Assembly: GCA_023014485.1 (NCBI GenBank)
Contig: JAJOZX010009058.1
Location: forward strand, 1-64,000
Length of the DNA: 64,000 bases
Origin: Bathynomus jamesi
Lineage: Eukaryota; Arthropoda; Malacostraca; Isopoda; Cirolanidae
Direction: 5' to 3'
This document shows positions 38,480 through 49,506 of the stretch, one piece after another. Both the position numbers and the translations under genes were made by a program. Numbering within the stretch: the stretch's first letter is position 1; each line of letters begins with the position of its first letter. Under the pieces are notes generated by a model. It was not told the DNA's origin, searched no databases, and saw only the letters and a list, made by a program, of their open reading frames with translations.

Positions 38480-40480
38480 TCTAGCTAGGTCTGGCCTGGT
38501 GGAGGAGCGAGTTACTTTCTTGCGCTCTCCACCGTACATAGCCAGGCACGCCCGGCTCATCTGGTACTGTCCTGAGCCAGGCATCCAGTCTTTTCTTGAA
38601 GACTTCAACTTTGACCCCCGTTACGTTTCTGAGGTCCTTAGGAAGCTGGTTGAAAAGTCTTGGCCCCCTGACAACCAAGCTATTTTCCTTCAGGGTTGAG
38701 GAGGTCCCTTGTCGTGCTTTTAATTTGGGAACACTACACATTCTGCCTTTCCTATTTTCCAGTGTTGTTTGAATGGTAATTGGGTTTAGTTTTAGGTTGG
38801 GTACCAGTTTTTCGATCATTTTCCATATGTAGATTATGATGTACCTCTCTTCTTCTTCTTTCCAGTGAGTACAGATTTACTTTACGTAGTCTTTCCCAGT
38901 AGTTGAGTTCTTTGCAGCCATCAATCTTGGCTGTGAAATGCCTTTGCGTTTCTTCTAGTTTATTAGTTTCTTCCTTTTTATATGGGGGACGTCAAAACTG
39001 AGCAGTATTCAAGTTTTGGTATAATCAGTGTTTTTAGCAGGGGAATCATTACTGTCCTGCCCCTTCTCTTGAACGTTCTTAGAACCTGTCCGGCGACTCT
39101 TTTTGCTTTATTTATCGCTATCTGATTTTGTGTTTCGAATTTCGCATCATCTGTCATTATTATCCCGAGATCAATCGCTTTCATGCTTCTCTGAATTTCC
39201 TGTCTATCTGGAGCATAATATGCAGTCTGTTTAAGTTCTTCTTTTCTACCATATCTCAAGAGCTGAAATTTCTCGGCGTTGAATGACATGTTGTTGCCTT
39301 CTGACCATTTGTATATTTTGTTCGTGTCCCTCTGCAAGGCCTCCACGTCATGTACATCGCTGATTTTTCTGCTGATCTTTGTATCGTCTGCAAAGGATGT
39401 TACTATACTATTGCTGTTTACTCCGCTGTCTATGTCTGTTAGCATGATAATGAACAGGAGTGGGGCCAGTACTGTCCCTTGTGGTACTGAGCTGCGTACT
39501 TCCGATTCTGATGATGATATACCTTGAATTTTGACGACCTGCAGACGATCACTAAGGAAGTTGTAGATCCATTTTCCCACTTTGCCTGTTATTCCCATGT
39601 CTTTAATTTTATGTCCTATTATACCATGGTCACATTTATCGAAAGCTTTAGCAAAATCTGTGTATATAACATCGTAGTTGTCATTGCCTTCCAATGCATC
39701 TTAGATATTGTTGTAGTGCTCTATTAGTTGTGATAGGCATGATCTACCTGATCGGAATCCATGCTGATTTTCGTTGAATCTTTCCCGTGTCTCCAGGAAA
39801 TCATAAATTTTCTGTCTAACTATTCTTTCAAATACTTTGGTGAGGTGGGACGTCAATGACACTGGTCTATAGTTCTTTGCTTGAGATCTGTCCCCTCCTT
39901 TATATATAGGGACAATGTTTGCTCTTTTCAAGATGCTCGGTATTTCCCCACTGCAGAGCTGGGCACTTGCGGCATATTTTGCGGTACTGCGGTACTGCGG
40001 TACTACCAAACTACCAAACCGGTACCAAACCGGTACGCGGAAATTTGAATGCGGTAGCGGTACTGCGGTACTTTCAGCGATCCTTTGCGGTACTGCGTTA
40101 TGCGGTCCCGGTTTGGTAGTTTGGTAGTACCGCAGTACCGCAGTACCGCAAAATATGCCGCAAGTGCCCAGCTCTGTTCCCCAGTGTCTAGGGATCTTCT
40201 CCATATCCAGTATAAAGGTGTAGCTATTTCATTTTTACAGTTTTTAATCAATAGTGCGTTCCAATTGTCCGGACCTGCAGCTGAATGTAGTTTCATTTGT
40301 TCTATAGCTCTCGCTACATCTTCTGGTGTAAATTCAAAGTCTGTTATATACTCTCCTTGCAATTCCTCTTCAAAGAATGCATTTATGTCAGGTATCGCTT
40401 TGTCACTTTTTGGGGTACTGAAAACTGATTCATATTGAGCTCTCAATGTATCAGATATTTCTTTTGGATCGTCGGTTAGT
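38480..40480 (-). pseudogene. LINE reverse transcriptase (copy 2)
   Basis: Minus-strand order: DFEFTPEDVARAIEQMKLHS-AAGPD, RRSLDTG, [MITE], IVPIYKGGDRSQAKNYRPVS, ENQHGFRSGRSCLSQLIEHY, then a 238-codon frame with motif A FAKAFDKCDHG, motif B SVPQGTVLAPLLFIIMLTDI and motif C SFADDTKISRK. It continues IQRSMKAIDLGIIMTDDAKF and KTLIIPKLEYC. A second frame holds KLVPNLKLNPITIQTTLENR and LFNQLPKDLRNVTGVKVEVF to RLDAWLRTVPDEPGVPGYVR. Frameshifts lie near 39700 and 38830. The core catalytic residues are intact. Confidence 0.88.
39954..40176. mobile_element. hAT MITE with long GCGGTACT-rich TIRs
   Basis: CAGAGCTGGGCACTTGCGGC and GCCGCAAGTGCCCAGCTCTG are perfect inverted ends; pairing continues through CATATTTTGCGGTACTGCGG for about 60 bases. 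TTCCCCAC (39944-39951) and TTCCCCAG (40177-40184) flank it, an 8-base duplication with one mismatch. LINE copy 1 has the uninterrupted site (GGTATTTTCCCAGTGTC). Confidence 0.88.
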
Positions 40481-41200
40481 TCATTATTTCCCGTCCTTAA
40501 GGGCCCAATAGCGGCGCGCGTTTTGGTTTTCCTTTTTGCATAGCTATAGAAGTATTTTGGATTTTCCTTTATTGTTTCTACCGCCTTTTCCTCTTCCCTC
40601 TCTGTATGGTCCTTAATCAGGGCTTGTATTTCCCTATCGATACCCTCCAGTTTTTCTTATTACTTTCCTGCCATTATCTCCGCAGTTTCCTAACTTCGCC
40701 TCCACTCTCTTTCTTTTGCGGAATAGTCTTCTCTTTTGCCTTTCTAGCCAGCTCCTCTTTCCTTTTGGCTGTTATTTCGGAGCATATTTTTCTAAAATTC
40801 TCAGCGTTTTTTCCTCCAAAGTTGTTAGCATTTCTTCCGTTGTTTTATTCTCGAAAATTGTTCTCCATTCTATTTGGGCCATGTGCGATCTGATTGCTTC
40901 CCAATTTATAGTCCGAGTTTAAGTTAAAGGCCCCGAATTTACTTCTTTCCACAATATGTGTATTGTCTTCTAATGCTGCCATCATATTTGTTGATATCTC
41001 GATTAAGTTGTGGTCTGAGATAATGGTTGGGGTATTTTTATATCAGCAATCAAGTTCGTGTTATTCGTGAATACCAGATCCAGGCAGTTATTTTTTCTGG
41101 TATTTTCTGTTATCTCCTGTGTCAGCATAAACTCGTTTGTGAGAGCCATCAACATTTTTGCTTTTCCTGATCTTCTCTTGTGCCCCCCTTGTCCTGGTGA
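40480..41200 (-). pseudogene. LINE endonuclease-linker remnant (copy 2)
   Basis: The minus strand encodes ALTNEFMLTQEITENTRKNN-CLDLVFTNNTN near 41050-41160 and a basic linker, as in copies 1 and 3, with several frameshifts. Confidence 0.7.
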
Positions 41201-41600
41201 TATATATATATATCGAAACTTAACCATAAAAGGCAGTGTGTTAAAACCCGGGCAGATTTCCAGTATAAATTTGTATTTTTATGATTCATTTCATCTTGTG
41301 CTAAAAATCGATATTTTTCCTTACAAATCTGTATGCCTCTGTTAATCCTTTAATAATTTTTAATTTTATTTTTACTTCTCCGTTTATTGCATATATATAT
41401 ATATATATTATATATATAGATATGTATGTGTATATATATATATTGTATGTATGTATGTTATTTATTTTTTTTTTTTTTTTCTTTCTGTAACCTATATATA
41501 GGCTGTAACCCTTTATGTACTTCAGTGTTCTGAGGATGTCATTAGACGAAAGCGCTTGAGCACCATTTTGTGTTTCCTTTCCTTCGTGGTTTTATTCATC

Positions 41601-41636
<36 letters not shown>
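41201..41636 (+). mobile_element. Penelope 3' part and terminal repeat, right arm (second segment)
   Basis: Resumes with CGAAACTTAACCATAAAAGG, passes GTTATTTATTTTTTT and CTTTCTGTAACCTATATATA, and ends GTGTTTCCTTTCCTTCGTGG in a TA repeat. All of this is the inverse of 35668-35878 and 37628-37820. Confidence 0.85.
41530..41556 (+). ncRNA. hammerhead-ribozyme-like motif
   Basis: CTGAGGA, T, GTC-ATTA-GAC, GAAAGCGCT, the mirror of 35751-35777. Confidence 0.45.
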
Positions 41637-41639
<3 letters not shown>

Positions 41640-41699
41640 TAGGAGAAATCCAATGACAAGGAGGAATGTAAATGCCATGAAAAGTCTTCTTTAATGCGC

Positions 41700-41728
41700 A
41701 ACGTTTCGAGCAATATGCTCATCTTCAG
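41700..41728 (-). ncRNA. hammerhead-ribozyme-like motif
   Basis: The minus strand reads CTGAAGA, T, GAGCA-TAT-TGCTC, GAAACGTT. The stem of five pairs differs in sequence from the GTC/GAC stem of the other Penelope lineage in the window but occupies the same place. Confidence 0.5.
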
Positions 41729-42052
41729 GCTAAATAATAACAATATGAAATTAAAATCAATAAACAAATAAAACAAGACAAAACAGTTTCTATAAAACCA
41801 ATTTTTAAAAACAAAATTTAAAAAGACTAAAAGAAGAAGGTTAAATTCAAAGTTATTAAAATTTACATATAAAATTACAAGAAATTTAAAAAGCTATTTT
41901 TAAATTACATATAGTAAATTTGAAATTGATACAATGGAATAACACTACTACCCCTTCATTGCTGGTTCCGAGGCACAAGTAATTTTAAAACAAAACAAAT
42001 GGAACATACTATGGGTTGGGTGGTTGGAGAGTTATAAGTTGGGAAGGGGGAA

Positions 42053-42410
42053 TTATAAAAAATTTAAAGGGACAGCTGAGGAATCAACATTTAGAGAAGG
42101 GGTCAATGTTTTTATATAAAGAGATTCCAAAATTCTAAGTGAGTTGGAACAAGAATTATACCCGAGAATTTTAAAATTATCTAAAGTGACATCAGTTTTA
42201 CATTTAATACTATGTTCCCGGATACTAGAGGCTTCTTTTTTATTTAAAATTTTACCTGTTCGGCAACTTATTCCCATATGCGAATAAAATCTAGCCCTGA
42301 GAGAGCGCACGGTGCTGCCAATATAAGTACCAAGGAGACACCTTGGGCAAGTAAATAAATATACAACACCGCTACGCAACGAATCAGGAGTTCGATCCTT
42401 CGCTGAGAAA
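42053..42410 (-). pseudogene. Penelope GIY-YIG endonuclease domain, minus arm (intact frame)
   Basis: The minus frame reads GVVYLFTCPRCLLGTYIGST, the GIY and YIG halves of the motif, followed by RSLRARFYSHMG (catalytic Arg region) and ASSIREHSIKCKTDV, NSLRILESLYIKTLTPSLNV, ending LNFL and a stop at 42053. The domain is the endonuclease that Penelope-like elements carry after the reverse transcriptase. This arm keeps the domain in one frame, the plus arm does not. Confidence 0.88.
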
Positions 42411-44093
42411 AAGCTACCTAAAGACGTTTTATTAATAAATATAATGCGAAAATCAGTATGATAAAATTTTTTTTAACAACTTCGTAAATTTAAGTTTAAA
42501 TTCTTTATTCATGGGACCCATTTCAGGTACCAAGAAATATTTTATATCTTTAGGCACTGAAATACAGGGAAGTTGAGGGCTATAAACATTATTTAAGAAA
42601 GATCTTATTAGTTTATCTACATATTGAACAGGAAAACTATTATTGGTAAAATATAATCTTAAATTATTAAATTCATCGTTAAGTAAGGTAAAACTAGAAG
42701 TCAAATTATATCCTCTGAACAAGAGTGTTTTAATACACGACATCTTATAGTTAAAATCAGTAAAATAAAAAATTCATGCCCAAACCGGTAAAAGTGGGTT
42801 TCCTGTAAACTGATGTAGTAATAGAATCCCCTTTTTTCGAAATTAAAAGATCTAAAAAGGGAAGGGAGCCATTTTCCTCAGTTTCCATTGTATAAGTTAT
42901 ATTGGGGTGCAGAGAATTTAAGAAGTTAAAAAATTGTTGCGCTTGTACAGCATTATCAAAGACAGCTATCTAGTCATCAACGAAGCGTCGGTAAAAAATT
43001 GGTTTACAATGGGTGGGAGATTGTCTAAAAATTATACTTTCTAAATGAGTCATAAAAAAATCAGCTGATAAAGGTCCGACGGGTGATCCCATCCCAACAC
43101 CATCAATTTGTTGGTAAACCTTATTATTGAAAGTAAAATAACATTGCTTAAAACCAGTTCTAAAAGTTCCTTAAAATAAGACCATGAAAAACCATGAAAA
43201 CTATCAACAGAGCTAAAAACCCTATCTAAAATAATGGCAATAGTTTCTGATACAGGTATTCGTGAAAAGCGACTTTACATCAAAACTGACAAAAAACTTT
43301 TTTGAACCGAAATTCTCACTAAGAAGATCTTTTTGAAATTCATAAGAGTTATTTATGGTATACGCATTTTTCGCAAAAGGTGACAAGGACCAACAACAAA
43401 TTTTGCCAATTGAAAGGTAGGTAAGTTATACGAAGCTAAAATAGGACGGAGAGGTGTTCCAACTTTATGGATTTTAGGCAAACAGTATAATTGAGCAAGA
43501 TCAGAACCAGATACGAACAACTGAGAGTAAGTATCGTTTTTTATTATCTTTAAAGACTTTAATCGTGACAAAAATCTATTAACTTTGTCTTCCAACCTTA
43601 AAATGACTTTATTGACGGGTTCAAGAATTTGTTTGAATTTGCTATCATCACTTAAGATTTCATTAGTTTTATTTATGTAATCAGATTTATTCAAAATAAC
43701 AACTCCGTTACCCTTTCCGGTCTAGTCACGACAATCTCCTGGTTCTTTGCCAAATTCTTAATAACCTGTAATCACTCTTCTTAAATATAAAAGATTTAAA
43801 TTTAAGGTTTCTAAGTTTATGAAAAAATTCATGAGTTAAATTAGCAAACTGACACTTAAAATTATTAAAATCACCAACATGGGGAACATTTTTCAAGCCA
43901 TTAAAATTTTTTCAAAGTAAAGAAAAAACGAATGCTTATATATTTGAAATAACGGAAGCTTAAATTGCAAGCCAAGTGAGAGTAAAAACTTTTCCCGAGG
44001 GGATAGGGTGTAACTAGAAAAATTCGAAATTACTTTATCAGAATTGAAAAAATTAGGTGAATTCAGGCCCAGGGCCTTTAGCTTCTCAAGTCT
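42411..44093 (-). pseudogene. Penelope reverse transcriptase, minus arm
   Basis: Minus-strand pieces: NKSDYINKTNEILSDDSKFK, LAQLYCLPKIHKVGTPLRPI, then motif A SFDVKSLF, motif B KVYQQIDGVGMGSPVGPLSA, motif C RRFVDD followed at once by a TAG stop (42970-42972), then the thumb region (TLLNDEFNNLRLYFTNNSFP). Frame breaks occur at about 43390 (GGTCCTTGTC lacks one T against the plus arm) and 43265 (two bases lost). Same gene order as in the plus arm. Confidence 0.85.
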
Positions 44094-44169
44094 AAACTCG
44101 ACTGTTATTTTCTTGAAATGTGTCGTACATGTAGGGTTTTCCCGAAATTCGTTTATTTCAAACTTTATC

Positions 44170-45513
44170 GAGAAAATCTATATGACTGAATTTTATCAAT
44201 CTTCTCTGGAATATTTATTAAATAATGAAATTAATTATAAAATCAAAATTTCAGACTCGCATAATAAGTCGCTTGAGCATCATATAATTATTCTTAAAAA
44301 TACCCTTTCGTTGTTGGATTATTTATTAATAATTTCTCTTGTACAACGTGATCTTGAAAAGTTTCATTCTACCATTTCTGAAACTCATGAACGTAAGTTA
44401 AAGGCCCTGGGCCTGAATTCACCTAATTTTTTCAATTCTGATAAAGTAATTTCGAATTTTTCTAGTTACACCCTCTCCCTCGGGAAAAGTTTTTACTCTC
44501 ACTTGGCTTGCAATTTAAGCTTCCGTTATTTCAAATATATAAGCATTCGTTTTTTCTTTACTTTGAAAATTTTTTAATGGCTTGAAAAATGTTCCCCATG
44601 TTGGTGATTTTAATAATTTTAAGTGTCAGTTTGCTAATTTAACTCATGAATTTTTTCATAAACTTAGAAACCTTAAATTTAAATCTTTTATATTTAAGAA
44701 GAGTGACTTACAGGTTATTAAGAATTTGGCAAAGAACCAGGAGATTGTCGTGACTAGACCGGACAAGGGTAACGGAGTTGTTATTTTGAATAAATCTGAT
44801 TACATAAATAAAACTAATGAAATCTTAAGAGATGATAGCAAATTCAAACAAATTCTTGAACCCGTCAATAAAGTCATTTTAAGGTTGGAAGACAAAGTTA
44901 ATAGATTTTTGTCACGATTAAAGTCTTTAAAGATAATAAAAAACGATACTTACTCTCAGTTGTTCGTATCTGGTTCTGATCTTGCTCAATTATACTGTTT
45001 GCCTAAAATCCATAAAGTTGGAACACCTCTCCGTCCTATTTTAGCTTCGTATAACTTACCTACCTTTCAATTGGCAAAATTTGTTGTTGGTCTCTTGTCA
45101 CCTTTTACGAAAAATGCGTATACCATAAATAACTCTTATGAATTTTAAAAAAAGATCTTCTTAGTGAGAATTTCGGTTCAAAAAAGTTTTTTGTCAGTTT
45201 TGATGTAAAGTCGCTTTTCACGAACGTACCTGTATCAGAAACTATTGCCATTATTTTAGATAGGGTTTTTAGCTCTGTTGATAGTTTTCATGGTTTTTCA
45301 TGGTCTTATTTTAAGGAACTTTTAGAACTGGTTTTTAAGCAATGTTATTTTACTTTCAATAATAAGGTTTACCAACAAATTGATGGTGTTGGGATGGGAT
45401 CACCCGTCGGACCTTTATCAGCTGATTTTTTTATGACTCATTTAGAAAGTATAATTTTTAGACAATCTCCCACCCATTGTAAACCAATTTTTTACCGACG
45501 CTTCGTTGATGAC
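44170..45513 (+). pseudogene. Penelope reverse transcriptase, plus arm, N-terminal to motif C
   Basis: The first frame reads MTEFYQSSLEYLLNNEINYK, HHIIILKNTLSLLDYLLIIS and LERKLKALG-type text to a break near 44575. The next, LKNVPHVGDFNNFKCQFANL, goes through RPDKGNGVVILNKSDYINKT and YCLPKIHKVGTPLRPILASY to NNSYEF and a stop near 45147, where the plus arm has two extra A and a C-to-T change against the minus arm. Motif A (FVSFDVKSLFTNVPVSET), motif B (IDGVGMGSPVGPLSADFFMT) and motif C (YRRFVDD) follow. The RT fingers, palm and GxGMGSP box fit Penelope-like elements. Confidence 0.87.
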
Positions 45514-46430
45514 TAGATAGCTGTCTTTGATAATGCTGTACAAGCGCAACAATTTTTTAACTTCTTAAATTCTCTGCACCCCAATATAACTTATACAATG
45601 GAAACTGAGGAAAATGGCTCCCTTCCCTTTTTAGATCTTTTAATTTCGAAAAAAGGGGATTCTATTACTACATCAGTTTACAGGAAACCCACTTTTACCG
45701 GTTTGGGCATGAATTTTTTTAGTTTTACTGATTTTAACTATAAGATGTCGTGTATTAAAACACTCTTGTTCAGAGGATATAATTTGACTTCTAGTTTTAC
45801 CTTACTTAACGATGAATTTAATAATTTAAGATTATATTTTACCAATAATAGTTTTCCTGTTCAATATGTAGATAAACTAATAAGATCTTTCTTAAATAAT
45901 GTTTATAGCCCTCAACTTCCCTGTATTTCAGTGCCTAAAGATATAAAATATTTCTTGGTACCTGAAATGGGTCCCATGAATAAAGAATTTAAACTTAAAT
46001 TTACGAAGTTGTTAAAAAAAAATGTTTATCATACTGATTTTCGCATTATATTTATTAAAAACGTCTTTAGATAGCTTTTTCTCAGCGAAGGATCGAACTC
46101 CTGATTCGTTGCGTAACGGTGTTGTATATTTATTTACTTGCCCAAGGTGTCTCCTTGGTACTTATATTGGCAGCACCGTGCGCTCTCTCAGGGCTAGATT
46201 TTATTCGCATATGGGAATAGTTGCCGAACAGGTAAAATTTTAAATAAAAAAGAAGCCTCTAGTATCCGGGAACATAGTATTAAATGTAAAACTGATGTCA
46301 CTTTAGATAATTTTAAAATTCTCGGGTATAATTCTTGTTCCAACTCAGAATTTTGGAATCTCTTTATATAAAAACATTGACCCCTTCTCTAAATGTTGAT
46401 TCCTCAGCTGTCCCTTTAAATTTTTTATAA
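45514..46430 (+). pseudogene. Penelope RT thumb and GIY-YIG domain, plus arm
   Basis: It starts at the TAG stop directly after FVDD (45514-45516), shared with the minus arm. Then ETEENGSLPFLDLLISKKGD, VYRKPTFTG and the thumb region run to about 46020. GVVYLFTCPRCLLGTYIGST at about 46115-46175 is the endonuclease motif; SHMGIVAEQ shows a one-base loss (GGGAATAGTTG versus GGGAATAAGTTG). A 4-base loss lies near 46348. Stop at about 46430. Confidence 0.87.
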
Positions 46431-46751
46431 TTCCCCTTCCCAACTTATAACTCTCCAACCACCCAACCCATAGTATGTTCCATTTGTTTTGTTTTAAAAT
46501 TAGTTGTGCCTCGGAACCAGCAATGAAGGGGTAGTAGTGTTATTCCATTGTATCAATTTCAATTTACTATATGTAATTTAAAATAGCTTTTTTAAATTTC
46601 TTGTAATTTTATATGTAAATTTTAATAACTTTGAATTTAACCTTCTTCTTTAGTCTTTTTAAATTTTGTTTTTAAAAATTGGTTTTATAGAAACTGTTTT
46701 GTCTTGTTTTATTTGTTTATTGATTTTAATTTCATATTGTTATTATTTAGC

Positions 46752-46780
46752 CTGAAGATGAGCATATTGCTCGAAACGTT
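46752..46780 (+). ncRNA. hammerhead-ribozyme-like motif
   Basis: CTGAAGA, T, GAGCA-TAT-TGCTC, GAAACGTT, mirror of 41700-41728, 80 bases before the element end. Confidence 0.5.
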
Positions 46781-46877
46781 GCGCATTAAAGAAGACTTTT
46801 CATGGCATTTACATTCCTCCTTGTCATTGGATTTCTCCTAAATATTAAATTGAAGCTTTTTAGAAGCAACCCGCATG

Positions 46878-46879
<2 letters not shown>

Positions 46880-46939
<60 letters not shown>

Positions 46940-46950
46940 TATATATTATC
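46880..46950. repeat. (TA)n microsatellite
   Basis: About 28 TA units and a short imperfect extension. Confidence 0.95.
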
Positions 46951-47189
46951 AGGAGGCATGAGTGCCAGGAAGCAATCACCTAAATGCGTTAGAGGAAGAT
47001 TACAACAAAGTCGTGCCAATTATTGGCACTGAATCCCCATCTGTCATTGGGCAAGACGCGAACGAGTGACCACCGAACACGGAAGGGGCTGGCACTAAGG
47101 GGGGTGCCAAGGAAAAGTAAATCATTTACCTCGGCTGTTCGTGACTTGTAATCCGTCACACCCTATTTTTGAATGATCCCTGCGCAGAC
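46951..47189. other. Unassigned sequence
   Basis: A short stretch with GTGCCAATTATTGGCAC as a perfect small palindrome at about 47013-47029. No gene seen. Confidence 0.4.
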
Positions 47190-47210
47190 ACACGCACGCA
47201 CACACACGCG

Positions 47211-47256
<46 letters not shown>
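47190..47256. repeat. (CA)n and (TA)n microsatellites
   Basis: CACACGCACGCACACACACG with TA runs, directly before the mariner end. Confidence 0.9.
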
Positions 47257-47259
<3 letters not shown>

Positions 47260-48484
47260 GAGGGAGTGGTGAAAAGTAATACCTCCTAATTTATAATTTT
47301 GAAACGGGATGAGATATTACAATGAAACAAAAACAGATACATTGAACAGATACATTGAACTTTATTCTTCACCTTCACATCGTTACTTCTCAACATAATC
47401 GCCTCTGCGGTCCATACAATTCTGCCAAACGTTCAAGCAGTATCGTGATGCCGTCACGATAGAACTCTGTGTCTTGTTGACGGAACCAATTCCTTAACGC
47501 TGTCTTGACTTCAACCTTCGAAGGGAAACGTCGTCCTCCAAGATGTTCCTTAAGTTTAGGGAGTAAAGTGGCAATCTGATGGAGCCAAATCTGGGCTGTA
47601 TGGTGGGTGGTCCAAGACAGTAAAACCAAGGCGGCGAATTGCTTCAGTCGTTAATGCACTCGTGTGAGGTCGCGCAGTGTCATGCTGGAGAAGAAGCATC
47701 TGACTGTCGGGGCAAACTCTTCGAATCTGTGCCTTCAATCTCTCGAGAGTTTCAATGTAGCGCACGGAGTTAATGGTGGTACCAGTTGGCATGAATTCTC
47801 AATGGACAACACCATTAACGTCCCAGAAAACAGTAAGCACGAGTTTTCGGCAGACGTTTGGGTTTTGAACTTGTTTGGTCGTGATGAACCTTTGTGATGG
47901 TATTCCATTGACTGTCTCTTGCCTTCTGGGTCATAATAGTGCGTAATCGTGCGTACACTTTCCGGTACCCAATATTAGCAACAATAGCCTACACCCGCTC
48001 ACGTAGAATGCCAAGATTGGTAGCTAGTGTTTGCTGAGATATGTGGCGATTCTCTTTGATCATCTCATCGGTGATCCTCGTTAGTTGCTGTTGCGGTCTC
48101 CGCTACATGGTTCATGATGCAGTTCGACATGTCCAATGTCTGCATCAGCCACACGTTTAGCCCAACGGCGAACAGTACTCACGTCTACACAAGCATCACC
48201 ATACACAGCTTTCATTCGCCGGTGAATGCCGATAGGTGGACTGTTTTCTGCAGTCAGATACTCGATAACTGCACACAGTTTTAACCGCACTGACATTGTG
48301 TTGAGAACGTCCGCCATGTTGACTGACGTAGCTCTGAGACCTCTGGTGGCAGAACTAAGAAACTTCACAGCAATGGGGGGGAAGAACATATATACCGGTA
48401 TTGACTGCACTTCAGTTCATCCAGCTACATGAACCTGTTTTCGAGATAAAAATAGGAGGCATTACTTTTTAGCATGCCCTCGTG
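47257..48484 (-). mobile_element. DD34D mariner transposon, near full length
   Basis: CACGAGGGAGTGGTGAAAAG at the left and CTTTTTAGCATGCCCTCGTG at the right form inverted ends that continue TAATACCTCCTA / TAGGAGGCATTA. Length 1,228 bp is normal for mariner. TA follows the right end; the left flank is CA from the neighbouring microsatellite. Confidence 0.9.
47390..48297 (-). pseudogene. mariner (DD34D) transposase, broken
   Basis: From an ATG at 48297 (minus): RLKLCAVIEYLTAENSPPIG and DVSTVRRWAKRVADADIGHV, the N-terminal helix-turn-helix. After frame breaks: VFWDVNGVVH with the first Asp, a stop, TGTTINSVRYIETLERLKAQ, LLLQHDTARPHTSALTTEAI with the second Asp, and HPPYSPDLAPSDCHFTP with the third; 34 residues separate the last two, so this is a true mariner. 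The C-terminus LKEHLGGRRFPSKVEVKTAL ends at 47390. At least three frameshifts and one stop. Confidence 0.88.
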
Positions 48485-48510
48485 TATATATATATATATA
48501 TATATATATT

Positions 48511-48771
48511 ACAGTCAGTGTCTAAAATCAGGCAATTTGTAAATTGACTGAAATTTTAGGGAATGTGTCAAATTGATGATACACACAAAATCTAACCTAA
48601 CCTAATGAATTTTTAGGCAGCATATTGGGAAATACCAGTGGGCATGCATATGCAGCATTACCAGAAAGGTTAGGTTGTTAGGTTAGGTTTTATGTGTATC
48701 ATCAATTTGACACATTGCCTGAAATTTCAGTCAATTTACAAATTGCCTGATTTTAGATATTGACTGTAACA
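48511..48771. mobile_element. MITE with CAGTCAGTGTCTAAAATCAG ends and TTAGG core
   Basis: CAGTCAGTGTCTAAAATCAG-GCAATTTGTAAATTGACTG is inverted at the right (CAGTCAATTTACAAATTGCC, then TGATTTTAGATATTGACTG), with TTA/TAA outside. Inner arms hold CTAACCTAACC on the left and GGTTAGGTTAGG on the right. No coding. Confidence 0.85.
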
Positions 48772-49179
48772 TATACATATTGGAAACAGTTCTTTGCCCT
48801 GTATTATAAATAGAAAGATTTTATGACCTAGTGCTTTTCCTCTACGTGACTTTACAATGAAAGGCGTCTCTATGTACGTTGTCATGGCAACGTCTCAGTG
48901 TTTTTACCCTCAATAAATGCTAAATGCACATACTTTATACTGATTTTAAGCGCAGTTATAGATCTTTTCCATGTAATGACGTCACCCAAGGCAAAGTTTC
49001 TAAGTTTTCTATGCAAAATGCGAGGAAAGGAAAGTTATTTAGCATTGGCGGAGTCTGGAGGAGCAACTTGGTTGGTTGGTAAAAAAATATAAGGGAAATT
49101 GCCTAAAGCAAAAAAACATATTCGTTGAAGCTCAAAAAAGATGGAGTTTAAAGGCCTTTTGGTTAGGAAAAAAAATCAA

Positions 49180-49180
<1 letters not shown>
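48772..49180. other. Unassigned sequence
   Basis: No transposon end or coding motif; a 64-codon frame at 48898 has no recognisable feature. Confidence 0.4.

Positions 49181-49181
<1 letters not shown>

Positions 49182-49240
<59 letters not shown>
49182..49240. repeat. (CT)n microsatellite
   Basis: About 29 CT units. Thirty-odd bases of ATTATCACAACACAGTAGGA-type text at about 49358-49400 recur at 57511-57556 beside a GA array. Confidence 0.95.
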
Positions 49241-49243
<3 letters not shown>

Positions 49244-49506
49244 TAAAACTCGAGGCTCATCCATACCAGACAGAACAGCCTATTTATAACAGCTTTCTCC
49301 TCCTACCCAATTCACTTCTTGGCACCGACCGAGCAATTAGTGTCTGTAATTGAAGGCATTATCACAACACAGTAGGAATGGGCCTACCTTAACGCAAGGT
49401 ATTCATTACTCGCTGAAATGGCTTTCACAACATATTTCTCTCTCTCGCTATATATATATATATATAAAGTTTCTAGGAACCGACATTTAAGGCTAAAAAG
49501 GATATA

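Larger units (their letters stand above)
38406..41200 (-). mobile_element. CR1/Jockey-like LINE (copy 2) inserted in Penelope arm
   Basis: The left Penelope arm reads without a break across the point where the right arm is split (TTTTATTTTTATATA / TATATATATCGAAAC), so the LINE lies exactly between. It runs on the minus strand from the endonuclease end to a 3' tail with TTCATAAGG. A hAT MITE sits at 39954-40176. This is the best preserved reverse transcriptase of the family here. Confidence 0.88.
41639..44093 (-). mobile_element. Penelope-like element, minus arm of a 5.2-kb palindrome
   Basis: About 2.45 kb from the terminal repeat to the reverse transcriptase N-terminus are the inverse of about 44396-46857. 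Outer ends: TTTAGGAGAAATCCAATGAC at the left and GTCATTGGATTTCTCCTAAA at the right. The copies differ by scattered single bases and short indels only. Confidence 0.92.
44094..46857 (+). mobile_element. Penelope-like element, plus arm and unique centre
   Basis: Bases 44094 to about 44395 are unique and continue the plus copy's 5' coding region; from about 44396 the copy mirrors the minus arm. The element ends CATTGGATTTCTCCTAAAT in a TA repeat. The two copies lie head to head. Confidence 0.9.
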
